Source: Osmia lignaria lignaria (taxonomy: Eukaryota > Arthropoda > Insecta > Hymenoptera > Megachilidae). Taken from it: a DNA stretch of 64,000 bases. Shown here piece by piece: positions 11,399 to 22,653 of the stretch; positions within the stretch are counted from its first letter, which is position 1, and every line of letters starts with the position of its first letter. Below the pieces are notes generated by a model. The model was not told the origin of the DNA. It did not search any database and saw only the letters and a list, made by a program, of their open reading frames with translations. The position numbers and the translations under genes were made by a program. The DNA lies in the NCBI RefSeq assembly GCF_051020975.1, contig NW_027478159.1, positions 14,896,501-14,960,500 of the forward strand. Reading direction: 5' to 3'.

Positions 11399-11720
11399 TT
11401 GCAGATTTATCTCAAGGGAAGGGGCCTAACGGACATATTTCGAGATATTTCTTCTTCTTGTTGTTCTTCTTCTGCACAGCTAAACTGGAAGTGGCATTTC
11501 CAGCTCGCAATAGTGCAGAGTTATCTCAAAGAGACTGGCCACGGTGTTTCTGTATCTCTATTATGTTGGTGCGGCTTCGGAACTTTTAAATATCTTGATA
11601 TATCTCGAGAACTACGCATCTGATCAAAAAATATCATAGAACATAAAAAGTAGGAAACTCAATTCTCTACAAAAAAGGTCTCTTAACATTTTGCAATAGC
11701 TCGCTTCGTTTCCGAGATAT

Positions 11721-12700
11721 TTGCAGATTTATCTCAAGGGAAGGGGCCTGACGGACATATTTCGAGATATTTCTTCTTCTTGTTGTTCTTCTTCTGCACA
11801 GCTAAGCTGGAAGTGGCATTTGCGGCTCGCACTAGTGCAGAGTTATCTCAAAGAAAGGGGCCACGGTGTTTCTGTATCTCTATTATGTTGGTGCAGCTTC
11901 AGAACTTTTAAATATCTTGATATATCTCGAGAACTACGCATCTGATCAAAAAATATCATGGAACATAAAAAGTAGAAAACTTAATTCTCTACAGAAAAGG
12001 TCTCTTAACATTTTGCCATAGCTCGCTTCGTTTCCGAGATATTTGCAGATTTATCTCAAGGGAAGGGGCCTGACGGACATATTTCGAGATATTTCTTCTT
12101 CTGCACAGCTAAGCTGGAAGTGGCATTTGCAGCTCGCAATAGTGCAGAGTTATCTCAAAGAAAGGGGCCACGGTGTTTCTGTATCTCTATTATGTTGATG
12201 CGGCTTCGGAACTTTTAAATATCTTGATATATCTCGAGATCTACGCATCTGATCAAAAAATATCATAGAACATAAAAAGTAGGAAACTTAATTCTCTACA
12301 AAAAAGGTCTCTCAACATTTTGCCATAGCTCGCTTCGTTTCCGAGATACTTGCCGATTTATCTCAAGGGAAGGGGCCCGACGGACATATTTCGAGATATT
12401 TCTTCTTCTTGTTGTTCTTCTTCTGCACAGCTAAGCTGGAAGTGGCATTTGCAGCTCGCAATTGTGCAGAGTTATCTCAAAGAGAGGGGCCACGGTGTTT
12501 CTGTATCTCTATTATGTTGGTGCGGCTTCGGAACTTTTAAATATCTTGATATATCTCGAGAACTACGAATCTGATCAGAAAATATCATAGAAGATAAAAA
12601 GTAGGAAACTTAATTCTCTACAAAAAAGGTCTCTTAACATTTTGCCATAGCTCGCTTCGTTTCCGAGATATTTGCAGATTTATCTCAAGGGAAGGGGCCT
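11721..12700 (+). repeat. Partial third copy of the 193-1170 block
   Basis: The monomers at 11721, 12043 and 12350 reproduce the order seen at 193/515/822 and 5635/5957/6264: the GCAGCTTCAGAAC type, the 307-bp type, then the CTTGCCGATTT type with GGGCCC. The 12043 copy has one extra change (TGTTGATGC). Similarity to the block ends soon after 12700. Confidence 0.85.
12043..12349 (+). repeat. 307-bp monomer variant (15-bp deletion)
   Basis: Fifth and last copy with the 15-bp loss, in the partial third block. It differs from the others by TGTTGATGC in place of TGTTGGTGC. No 307-bp copy occurs to the right of this point. Confidence 0.95.
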
Positions 12701-13210
12701 GACGGACATATTTCGAGATATTTCATCTTCTTGTTGTTCTTCTTCTGCACAGCTAAGCTGGAAGTGGCATTTCCAGCTCGCAATAGTACAGAGTTATCTC
12801 AAAGAAAGGGGCCACGGTGTTTCTGTATCTCTATTATGTTGGTGCGGCTTCGGAACTTTTAAATATCTTGATATATCTCGAGAACTACGCATCTGATCAA
12901 AAAATATCATAGAACATAAAAAGTAGGAAACTTAATTCTCTACAAAAAAGGTCTCTTAACATTTTGCCATAGCCCTCTTCGTTTCCGAGATATTTGCAGA
13001 TTTATCTCAAGGGAAGGGGCCTGACGGACATATTTCGAGATATTTCTTCTTCTTGTTGTTCTTCTTCTGCACAGCTAAACTGGAAGTGGCATTTCCAGCT
13101 CGCAATCGTGCAGAGTTATCTCAAAGAAAGGGGCCACGGTGTTTCTGTATCTCTATTATGTTGGTGCGGCTTCGGAACTTTTAAATATCTTGATATATCT
13201 CGAGAACTAC

Positions 13211-14591
13211 GCCTCTGATCGAAAAATATCATAGAACATAAAAAGTAGGAAACTTAATTCTCTACAAAAAAGGTCTCTTAACATTTTGCCATAGCTCGCT
13301 TCGTTTCCGAGATATTTGCAGATTTATCTCAAGGGAAGGGGCCTGACGGACATATTTCGAGATATTTCTTCTTCTTGTTGTTCTTCTTCTGCACAGCTAA
13401 GCTGGAAGTGGCATTTGCAGCTCGCAATAGTGCAGAGTTATCGCAAAGAAAGGGGCCACGGTGTTTCTGTATCTCTATTATGTTGGTGCGGCTTCGGAAC
13501 TTTTAAATATCTTGATATATCTCGAGAACTACGCATCTGATCAAAAAATATCATAGAACATAAAAAATAGGAAACCTAATTTTCTACAAAAAAGGTCTCT
13601 TAACTTTTTGCCGTAGCTCGCTTAGTTTCCGAGATATTTGCAGATTTATCTCAAGGGAAGGGGCCTGACGGACATATTTCGAAATATTTCTTATTCTTGT
13701 TGTTCTTCTTCTGCACAGCTAAACTGGAAGTGGCATTTCCAGCTCGCAATAGTACAGAGTTATCTCAAAGAAAGGGGCCACGGTGTTTCTGTATCTCTAT
13801 TATGTTGGTGCGGCTTCGGAACTTTTAAATATCTTGATATATCTCGAGAACTACGCATCTGATCAAAAAATATCATAGAACATAAAAAGTAGGAAACTTA
13901 ATTCTCTACAAAAAAGGTCTCTTAACATTTTGCCATAGCTCTCTTCGTTTCCGAGATATTTGCAGATTTATCTCAAGGGAAGGGGCCTGACGGACACATT
14001 TCGAGATATTTCTTCTTCTTGTTGTTCTTCTTCTGCACAGCTAAGCTGGAAGTGGCATTTGCAGCTCGCAATAGTGCAGAGTTATCTCAAAGAAAGGGGC
14101 CACGGTGTTTCTGTATCTCTATTATGTTGATGCGGCTTCGGAACTTTTAAATATCTTGATATATCTCGAGAACTACGCCTCTGATCGAAAAATATCATAG
14201 AACATAAAAAGTAGGAAACTTAATTCTCTACAAAAAAGGTCTCTTAACATTTTGCCATAGCTCGCTTCGTTTCCGAGATATTTGCAGATTTATCTCAAGG
14301 GAAAGGGCCTGACGGACATATTTCGAGATATTTCTTCTTCTTGTTGTTCTTCTTCTGCACAGCTAAGCTGGAAGTGGCATTTGCAGCTCGCAATAGTGCA
14401 GAGTTATCGCAAAGAAAGGGGCCACGGTGTTTCTGTATCTCTATTATGTTGGTGCGGCTTCGGAACTTTTAAATATCTTGATATATCTCGAGAACTACGC
14501 ATCTGATCAAAAAATATCATAGAACATAAAAAGTAGGAAACCTAATTTTCTACAAAAAAGGTCTCGTAACATTTTGCCGTAGCTCGCTTCG
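13211..14591 (+). repeat. 966-bp (three-monomer) duplication
   Basis: Bases 13211-13625 match 14177-14591. Shared rare variants are GCCTCTGATCGAAAAA, GTTATCGCAAAG, GGAAACCTAATTTTC and GCCGTAGCTCGC. Small differences are seen near 13566 and 13604. The middle monomer between the two is of unrelated subtype. Confidence 0.75.
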
Positions 14592-15247
14592 TTTCCGAGA
14601 TATTTGCAGATTTATCTCAAGGGAAGGGGTCTGACGGACATATTTCGAGATATTTCTTCTTCTTGTTGTTCTTCTTCTGCACAGCTAAGCTGGAAGTGGC
14701 ATTTGCAGCTCGCAATGGTGCAGAGTTATCGCAAAGAAAGGGGCCACGGTGTTTCTGTATCTCTATTATGTTGGTGCGGCTTCGGAACTTTTCAATATCT
14801 TGATATATCTCGAGAACTACGCATCTGATCAAAAAATATCATAGAACATAAAAAGTAGGAAACCTAATTTTCTACAAAAAAGGTCTCTTAACATTTTGCC
14901 GTAGCTCGCTTCGTTTCCGAGATATTTGCAGATTTATCTCAAGGGAAGGGGTCTGACGGACATATTTCGAGATATTTCTTCTTCTTGTTGTTCTTCTTCT
15001 GCACAGCTAAGCTGGAAGTGGCATTTGCAGCTCGCAATAGTGCAGAGTTATCGCAAAGAAAGGGGCCACGGTGTTTCTGTATCTCTATTATGTTGGTGCG
15101 GCTTCGGAACTTTTAAATATCTTGATATATCTCGAGAACTACGCATCTGATCAAAAAATATCATAGAACATAAAAAGTAGGAAACCTAATTTTCTACAAA
15201 AAAGGTCTCTTAACATTTTGCCGTAGCTCGCTTCGTTTCCGAGATAC
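14282..15247 (+). repeat. Three successive near-identical monomers
   Basis: The monomers at 14282, 14604 and 14926 share GTTATCGCAAAG, GGAAACCTAATTTTC and GCCGTAGC, with one or two differences each (for example CTTTTCAATATC only in 14604). This fits a local single-monomer expansion, the shortest period seen in the array. Confidence 0.8.
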
Positions 15248-16857
15248 TTGCCGATTTATCTCAAGGGAAGGGGCCTAACGGACATATTTCGAGATATTTC
15301 TTCTTCTTGTTGTTCTTCTTCTGCACAGCTAAACTGGAAATGGCATTTGCAGCTCGCAATAGTGCAGAGTTATCTCAAAGAGAGGGGCCACGGTGTTTCT
15401 GTATCTCTATTATGTTGGTGCGGCTTCGGAACTTTTAAATATCTTGATATATCTCGAGAACTACGCATCTGATCAAAAAATATCATAGAACATAAAAAGT
15501 AGAAAACTTAATTCTCTACAAAAAAGGTCTCTCAACATTTTGCCATAGCTCGCTTCGTTTCCGAGATATATGCAGATTTATCTCAAGGAAAGGGGCCTGA
15601 CGGACATATTTCGAGATATTTCTTCTTCTTGTTGTTCTTCTTCTGCACAGCTAAGCTGGAAGTGGCATTTGCAGCTCGCAATAGTGCACAGTTATCTCAA
15701 AGAAAGGGGCCACGGTGTTTCTGTATCTCTATTATGTTGGTGCGGCTTCGGAACTTTTAAATATCTTGATATATCTCGAGAACTACGCATCTGATCAAAT
15801 AATATCATAGAACATAAAAAGTAGGAAACTTAATTCTCTACAAAAAAGGTCTCTTAACATTTTGCCATAGCTCGCTTCGTTTCCGAGATATTTGCAGATT
15901 TATCTCGAGGGAAGGGGCCTGACGGACATATTTCGAGATATTTCTTCTTCTTGTTGGTCTTCTTCTGCACAGCTAAGCTGGAAGTGGCATTTGCAGCTCG
16001 CAATAGTGCAGAGTTATCTCAAAGAAAGGGGCCACGGTGTTTCTGTATCTCTATTATGTTGGTGCGGCTTCGGAACTTTTAAATATCTTGATATATCTCG
16101 AGAGCTACGCATCCGATCAAAAAATATCATAGAACATAAAAAGTAGGAAACTTAATTCTCTACAAAAAAGGTCTCTTAACATTTTGCCATAGCTCGCTTC
16201 GTTTCCGAGATATTTGCAGATTTATCTCGAGGGAAGGGGCCTGACGGACATATTTCGAGATATTTCTTCTTCTTGTTGTTCTTCTTCTGCACAGCTAAGC
16301 TGGACGTGGCATTTACAGCTCGCAATAGTGCAGAGTTATCTCAAAGAAAGGGGCCACGGTGTTTCTGTATCTCTATTATGTTGGTGCGGCTTCGGAACTT
16401 TTAAATATCTTGATATATCTCGAGAACTACGCATCTGATCAAAAAAGATCATAGAACATAAAAAGTAGGAAACTTAATTCTCTACACAAAAGGTCTCTTG
16501 ACATTTTGCCATAGCTCGCTTCGTTTCCGAGATATTTGCAGATACAACTCAAAGGAACTGGCCTGACGGACATATTTCGAGATATTTCTTCTTCTTGTTG
16601 TTCTTCCTCTGCACAGCTAAGCTGGAAGTGGCATTTGCAGCTCGCAATAGTGCAGAGTTATCTCGAAGAAAGGGGCCACGGTGTTTCTGTATCTCTATTA
16701 TGTTGTTGCGGCTTCGGAACTTTAAAATATCTTTATATATCTCGAGAACTACGCATCTGATTAAAAAATATCATAGAACGTAAAAAGTAGGAAACTTAAT
16801 TCTCTACAAATAAAGTCGCTTAACATTTTGCCATAGCTCGCTTCGTTTCCGAGATAT

Positions 16858-17179
16858 TTGCAGATTTATCTCAAGGGAAGGGGCCTGACGGACATATTTC
16901 GAGATATTTCTTCTTCTTGTTGTTCTTCTTCTGCACAGCTAAGCTGGAAGTGGCATTTGCAGCTCGCAATAGTGCAGAGTTATCTCAAAGAAAGGGGCCA
17001 CGGTGTTTCTGTATCTCTATTATGTTGGTGCGGCTTCGGAACTTTTAAATATCTTGATATATCTCGAGAACTACGCATCTGATCAAAAAATATCATAGAA
17101 CATAAAAAGTAGGAAACTTAATTCTCTACAAAAAAGGTCTCTTAACATTTTGCCATAGCTCGCTTCGTTTCCAAGATAC
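16858..17179 (+). repeat. Representative consensus-like 322-bp monomer with internal anatomy
   Basis: This copy matches the majority base at the diagnostic sites I compared and serves as the reference. In order it contains: a 26-bp element at 16860-16885; CTGAC with its A at 16888; an inverted-motif arm TCGAGATATTT at 16899-16909; a T/C-rich tract ending in CACAG at 16938; a second 26-bp element at 16974-16999; the site CAATAGTGCAG, variable between copies; an AAATATCTTGA element near 17047; CTCGAG at 17063-17068; TGATCA at 17080-17085; an A-rich stretch to about 17130; and CGTTTCCGAGATAT at the junction with the next copy. TGATCA occurs once in nearly every monomer, so BclI should give a 322-bp ladder. 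CTCGAG (XhoI) is present only in copies with the 'E' 3' end. Confidence 0.93.
16860..16999 (+). repeat. Internal 26-bp direct near-duplication inside each monomer
   Basis: Bases 16860-16885 (GCAGATTTATCTC...AAGGGGCC) and 16974-16999 (GCAGAGTTATCTC...AAGGGGCC) align without gaps over 26 bp. They differ at only three positions (6, 16 and 18), and their starts lie 114 bp apart. The pair is present in most monomers. In 'Q' copies the first element has diverged to GCAGATTCAGCTCAAAGGAA. The likeness suggests that an ancestral shorter unit was duplicated before the 322-bp unit began to spread. Beyond the 26 bp the similarity is too weak to define a full subunit. Confidence 0.8.
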
Positions 17180-20100
17180 TTGCAGATTTATCTCAAGGGA
17201 AGGGGCCTGACGGACATATTTCGAGATATTTCTTCTTCTTGTTGGTCTTCTTCTGCACAGCTAAGCTGGAAGTGGCATTTGCAGCTCGCAATAGTGCAGA
17301 GTTATCTCAAAGAGAGGGGCCACGGTGTTTCTGTATCTCTATTATGTTGGTGCGGCTTCGGAACTTTTAAATATCGTGATATATCTCGAGAACTACGCAT
17401 CTGATCAAAAAATATCATAGAAGATAAAAAGTAGGAAACTTAATTCTCTACACAAAAGGTCTCTTGACATTTTGCCATAGCTCGCTTCGTTTCCGAGATA
17501 TGTGCAGATTTATCTCAAGGGATGGGGCCTGACGGATATATTTCGAGATATTTCTTCTTCTTGTTGTTCTTCTTCTGCACAGCTAAGCTGGAAGTGGCAT
17601 TTGCGGCTCGCACTAGTGCAGAGTTATCTCAAAGAAAGGGGCCACGGTGTTTCTGTATCTCTATTATGTTGGTGCGGCTTCGGAACTTTTAAATATCTCG
17701 ATATATCTCGAAAACTACGCTTCTGATCAAAAAATATCATAGAACATAAATTGTAGGAAACATAATTCTCTACAAAAAAGGTCTCTTAACATTTTGCCAT
17801 AGCTCGCTTCGTTTCCGAGATATTTGCAGATTCAGCTCAAAGGAACTGGCCTGACGGACATATTTCGAGATATTTCTTCTTCTTGTTGTTCTTCCTCTGC
17901 ACAGCTAAGCTGGAAGTGGCATTTGCAGCTCGCAATAGTGCAGAGTTATCTCGAAGAAAGGGGCCACGGTGTTTCTGTATCTCTATTATGTTGGTGCGGC
18001 TTCGGAACTTTTAAATATCTTTATATATCTCGAGAACTACGCATCTGATTAAAAAATATCATAGAACGTAAAAAGTAGGAAACTTAATTCTCTACAAATA
18101 AAGTCGCTTAACATTTTGCCATAGCTCGCTTCGTTCCCGAGATATTTGCAGATTTATCTCAAGGGAAGGGGCCTAACGGACATATTTCGAGATATTTCTT
18201 CTTCTTGTTGTTCTTCTTCTGCACAGCTAAACTGGAAGTGGCATTTCCAGCTCGCAATAGTGCAGAGTTATCTCAAAGAGAGGGGCCACGGTGTTTCTGT
18301 ATCTCTATTATGTTGGTGCGGCTTCGGAACTTTTAAATATCTTGATATATCTCGAGAACTACGCATCTGATCAAAAAATATCATAGAAGATAAAAAGTAG
18401 GAAACTTAATTCTCTACACAAAAGGTCTCTTCACATTTTGCCATAGCTCGGTTCGCTTCCGAGATATGTGCAGATTTATCTCAAGGGAAGGGGCCTGACG
18501 GACATATTTCGAGATATTTCTTCTTCTTGTTGTTCTTCTTCTGCACAGCTAAGCTGGAAGTGGCATTTGCGGCTCGCACTAGTGCAGAGTTATCTCAAAG
18601 AAAGGGGCCACGGTGTTTCTGTATCTCTATTATGTTGGTGCGGCTTCGGAACTTTTAAGTATCTCGATATATCTCGAAAACTACGCTTCTGATCAAAAAA
18701 TATCATAGAACATAAATTGTAGGAAACTTAATTCTCTACAAAAAAGGTCTCTTAACATTTTGCCATAGCTCGCTTCGTTTCCGAGATATTTGCAGATTTA
18801 CCTCAAGGGAAGGGGCCTAACGGACATATTTCGAGATATTTCTTCTTCTTGTTGTTCTTCTTCTGCACAGCTAAGCTGGAAGTGGCATTTGCAGCTCGCA
18901 ATAGTGCAGAGTTATCTCAAAGAAAGGGGCCACGGTGTTTCTGTATCTCTATTATGTTGGTGCGGCTTCGGAACTTTTAAATATCTTGATATATCTCGAG
19001 AACTACGCATCTGATCAAAAAATATCATAGAACATAAAAAGTAGGAAACTTAATTCTCTACAAAAAAGGTCTCTTAACATTTTGCCATAGCTCGCTTCGT
19101 TTCCGAGATATTTGCAGATTTATCTCAAGGGAAGGGGCCTGACGGACATATTTCGAGATATTTCTTCTTCTTGTTGTTCTTCTTCTGCACAGCTAAGCTG
19201 GAAGTGGCATTTGCGGCTCGCACTAGTGCAGAGTTATCTCAAAGAAAGGGGCCACGGTGTTTCTGTATCTCTATTATGTTGGTGCGGCTTCGGAACTTTT
19301 AAATATCTTGATATATCTCGAGAACTACGCTTCTGATCAAAAAATATCATAGAACATAAATTGTAGGAAACATAATTCTCTATAAAAAACGTCTCTTAAC
19401 ATTTTGCCATAGCTCGCTTCGTTTCCGAGATATTTGCAGATTCAGCTCAAAGGAACTGGCCTGACGGACATATTTCGAGATATTTCTTCTTCTTGTTGTT
19501 CTTCCTCTGCACAGCTAAGCTGGAAGTGGCATTTGCAGCTCGCAATAGTGCAGAGTTATCTCAAAGAAAGGGGCCACGGTGTTTCTGTATCTCTATTATG
19601 TTGGTGCGGCTTCGGAACTTTTAAATATCTTGATATATCTCGAGAACTACGCATCTGATCAAAAAATATCATAGAACATAAAAAGTAGGAAACTTAATTC
19701 TCTACAAAAAAGGTCTCTTAACATTTTGCCATAGCTCGCTTCGTTTCCGAGATATTTGCAGATTCAGCTCAAAGGAACTGGCCTGACGGACATATTTCGA
19801 GATATTTCTTCTTCTTGTTGTTCTTCCTCTGCACAGCTAAGCTGGAAGTGGCATTTACAGCTCGCAATAGTGCAGAGTTATCTCAAAGAAAGGGGCCACG
19901 GTGTTTCTGTATCTCTATTATGTTGGTGCGGCTTCGGAACTTTTCAATATCTCGATATATCTCGAAAACTACGCTTCTGATCAAAAAATATCATAGAACA
20001 TAAATTGTAGGAAACATAATTCTCTACAAAAAAGGTCTCTTAACATTTTGCCATAGCTCGCTTCGTTTCCGAGATATTTGCAGATATATCTCAAGGGAAG

Positions 20101-20721
20101 GGGCCTGACGGACATATTTCGAGATATTTCTTCTTCTTGTTGTTCTTCCTCTGCACAGCTAAGCTGGAAGTGGCATTTGCGGCTCGCACTAGTGCAGAGT
20201 TATCTCAAAGAAAGGGGCCACGGTGTTTCTGTATCTCTATTATGTTGGTGCGGCTTCGGAACTTTTAAATATCTTGATATATCTCGAGAACTGCGCATCT
20301 GATCAAAAAATATCATAGAACATAAAAAGTAGGAAACTTAATTCTCTACAAAAAAGGTCTCTTAACATTTTGCCATAGCTCGCTTCGTTTCCGAGATATT
20401 TGCAGATTTATCTCAAGGGAAGGGGCCTAACGGACATATTTCGAGATATTTCTTCTTCTTGTTGTTCTTCTTCTGCACAGCTAAACTGGAAGTGGCATTT
20501 CCAGCTCGCAATAGTGCAGAGTTATCTCAAAGAAAGGGGCCACGGTGTTTCTGTATCTCTATTATGTTGGTGCGGCTTCGGAACTTTTAAATATCTTGAT
20601 ATATCTCGAGAACTACGCATCTGATCAAAAAATATCATAGAACATAAAAAGTAGGAAACTTAATTCTCTACAAAAAAGGTCTCTTAACATTTTGCCATAG
20701 CTCGCTTCGTTTCCGAGATAT

Positions 20722-22009
20722 TTGCATATTTATCTCAAGGGAAGGGGCCTGACGGACATATTTCGAGATATTTCTTCTTCTTGTTGTTCTTCTTCTGCAC
20801 AGCTAAGCTGGAAGTGGCATTTACGGCTCGCACTAGTGCAGAGTTATCTCAAAGAAAGGGGCCACGGTGTTTCTGTATCTCTATTATGTTGGTGCGGCTT
20901 CGGAACTTTTAAATATCTCGATATATCTCGAAAACTACGCTTCTGATCAAAAAATATCATAGAACATAAATTGTAGGAAAGATAATTCTCTACAAAAAAG
21001 GTCTCTTAACATTTTGCCATAGCTCGCTTCGTTTCCGAGATATTTGCAGATATATCTCAAGGGAAGGGGCCTGACGGACATATTTCGAGATATTTCTTCT
21101 TCTTGTTGTTCTTCCTCTGCACAGCTAAGCTGGAAGTGGCATTTGCAGCTCGCAATAGTGCAGAGTTATCTCAAAGACAGGGGCCACGGTGTTTCTGTAT
21201 CTCTATTATGTTGGTGCGGCTTCGGAACTTTTAAATATCTTGATATATCTCGAGAACTACGCATCTGATCAAAAAATATCATACAACATAAAAAGTAGGA
21301 AACTTAATTCTCTACAAAAAAGGTCTCTTAACATTTTGCCATAGCTCGCTTCGTTTCCGAGATATTTGCATATTTATCTCAAGGGAAGGGGCCTGACGGA
21401 CATATTTCGAGATATTTCTTCTTCTTGTTGTTCTTCTTCTGCACAGCTAAGCTGGAAGTGGCATTTACGGCTCGCACTAGTGCAGAGTTATCTCAAAGAA
21501 AGGGGCCACGGTGTTTCTGTATCTCTATTATGTTGGTGCGGCTTCGGAACTTTTAAATATCTCGATATATCTCGAAAACTACGCTTCTGATCAAAAAATA
21601 TCATAGAACATAAATTGTAGGAAAGATAATTCTCTACAAAAAAGGTCTCTTAACATTTTGCCATAGCTCGCTTCGTTTCCGAGATATTTGCAGATATATC
21701 TCAAGGGAAGGGGCCTGACGGACATATTTCGAGATATTTCTTCTTCTTGTTGTTCTTCCTCTGCACAGCTAAGCTGGAAGTGGCATTTGCAGCTCGCAAT
21801 AGTGCAGAGTTATCTCAAAGACAGGGGCCACGGTGTTTCTGTATCTCTATTATGTTGGTGCGGCTTCGGAACTTTTAAATATCTTGATATATCTCGAGAA
21901 CTACGCATCTGATCAAAAAATATCATACAACATAAAAAGTAGGAAACTTAATTCTCTACAAAAAAGGTCTCTTAACATTTTGCCATAGCTCGCTTCGTTT
22001 CCGAGATAT
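20722..22009 (+). repeat. Two tandem copies of a 644-bp dimer
   Basis: 20722-21365 and 21366-22009 appear identical. Each is an H monomer with TTACGGCTCGCAC and GGAAAGATAATTC, followed by a monomer with GATATATCTC, AAAGACAGGGG and CATACAACAT. The next H monomer, at 22010, has already diverged (TCTCATGGG and CGGTTTTTCTG). Confidence 0.88.
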
Positions 22010-22653
22010 TTGCATATTTATCTCATGGGAAGGGGCCTGACGGACATATTTCGAGATATTTCTTCTTCTTGTTGTTCTTCTTCTGCACAGCTAAGCTGGA
22101 AGTGGCATTTGCGGCTCGCACTAGTGCAGAGTTATCTCAAAGAAAGGGGCCACGGTTTTTCTGTATCTCTATTATGTTGGTGCGGCTTCGGAACTTTTAA
22201 ATATCTCGATATATCTCGAAAACTACGCTTCTGATCAAAAAATATCATAGAACATAAAAAGTAGGAAACTTAATTCTCTACAAAAAAGGTCTCTTAACAT
22301 TTTGCCATAGCTCGCTTCGTTTCCGAGATATTTGCAGATTTATCTCAAGGGAAGGGGCCTAACGGACATATTTCGAGATATTTCTTCTTCTTGTTGTTCT
22401 TCTTCTGCACAGCTAAACTGGAAGTGGCATTTCCAGCTCGCAATAGTGCAGAGTTATCTCAAAGAAAGGGGCCACGGTGTTTCTGTATCCCTATTATGTT
22501 GGTGCGGCTTCGGAACTTTTAAATATCTTGATATATCTCGAGAACTACGCATCTGATCAAAAAATATCATAGAACATAAAAAGTAGGAAACTTAATTCTC
22601 TACAAAAAAGGTCTCTTAACATTTTGCCATAGCTCGCTTCGTTTCCGAGATAT

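Larger units (their letters stand above)
1..12700 (+). repeat. Array region I: 17-monomer higher-order repeat (5442 bp)
   Basis: The region is organised by a 5442-bp period: 17 monomers, two of 307 bp and two of 321 bp (17 x 322 - 32). One copy is followed by a second, then by rearranged monomers at 10224-11720 and a partial third copy from 11721. Nearly all copies have the 'E' 3' end (CTCGAGAACTACGCAT); the 'K' end appears only at 3397, 8839 and 10433. The 'Q' and 'H' 5'-end variants common further right are absent here. No gene is seen. Confidence 0.92.
16536..18145 (+). repeat. 1288-bp (four-monomer) spaced pair of Q monomers
   Basis: The monomers 16536-16857 and 17824-18145 share AACTCAAAGG- or CAGCTCAAAGG-type 5' ends, TCTCGAAGAAAG, ATCTTTATATATC, CTGATTAAAAAA, GAACGTAAAAAG and ACAAATAAAGTCGC. 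They are clearly sister copies four monomers apart. Differences include TGTTGTTGCGG in the first only. Confidence 0.8.
12701..20077 (+). repeat. Array region II: irregular monomer order, local expansions
   Basis: About 23 monomers lie here without a long common period. Recognisable relations are a 966-bp offset (13211-13625 with 14177-14591), successive near-identical monomers at 14282, 14604 and 14926 (GTTATCGCAAAG), a TTGTTGGTCTTC variant at 15892 and 17180, and a 1288-bp offset between 16536 and 17824. The 'Q' 5' end first appears at 16536. The 'K' 3' end becomes more frequent from 17502. No gene is seen. Confidence 0.88.

Noticed and set aside
16908..16935. TTC/GTT trinucleotide microsatellite as a separate feature
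   Set aside because: The T/C-rich tract is a fixed part of the monomer with only 3-bp and 15-bp length variants. It is not an independently expanding microsatellite here.
16858..17179. Hammerhead ribozyme, as found in some animal satellites
   Set aside because: I looked for CTGATGA with a matching GAAA core on both strands. The nearest strings are CTGATCA and CTGACGG, and the core is absent.
17158..17180. CENP-B box at CTTCGTTTCCGAGATAT
   Set aside because: It shares TTCG with the NTTCGNNNNANNCGGGN consensus but lacks the central A and the CGGG. No match was found on the other strand.
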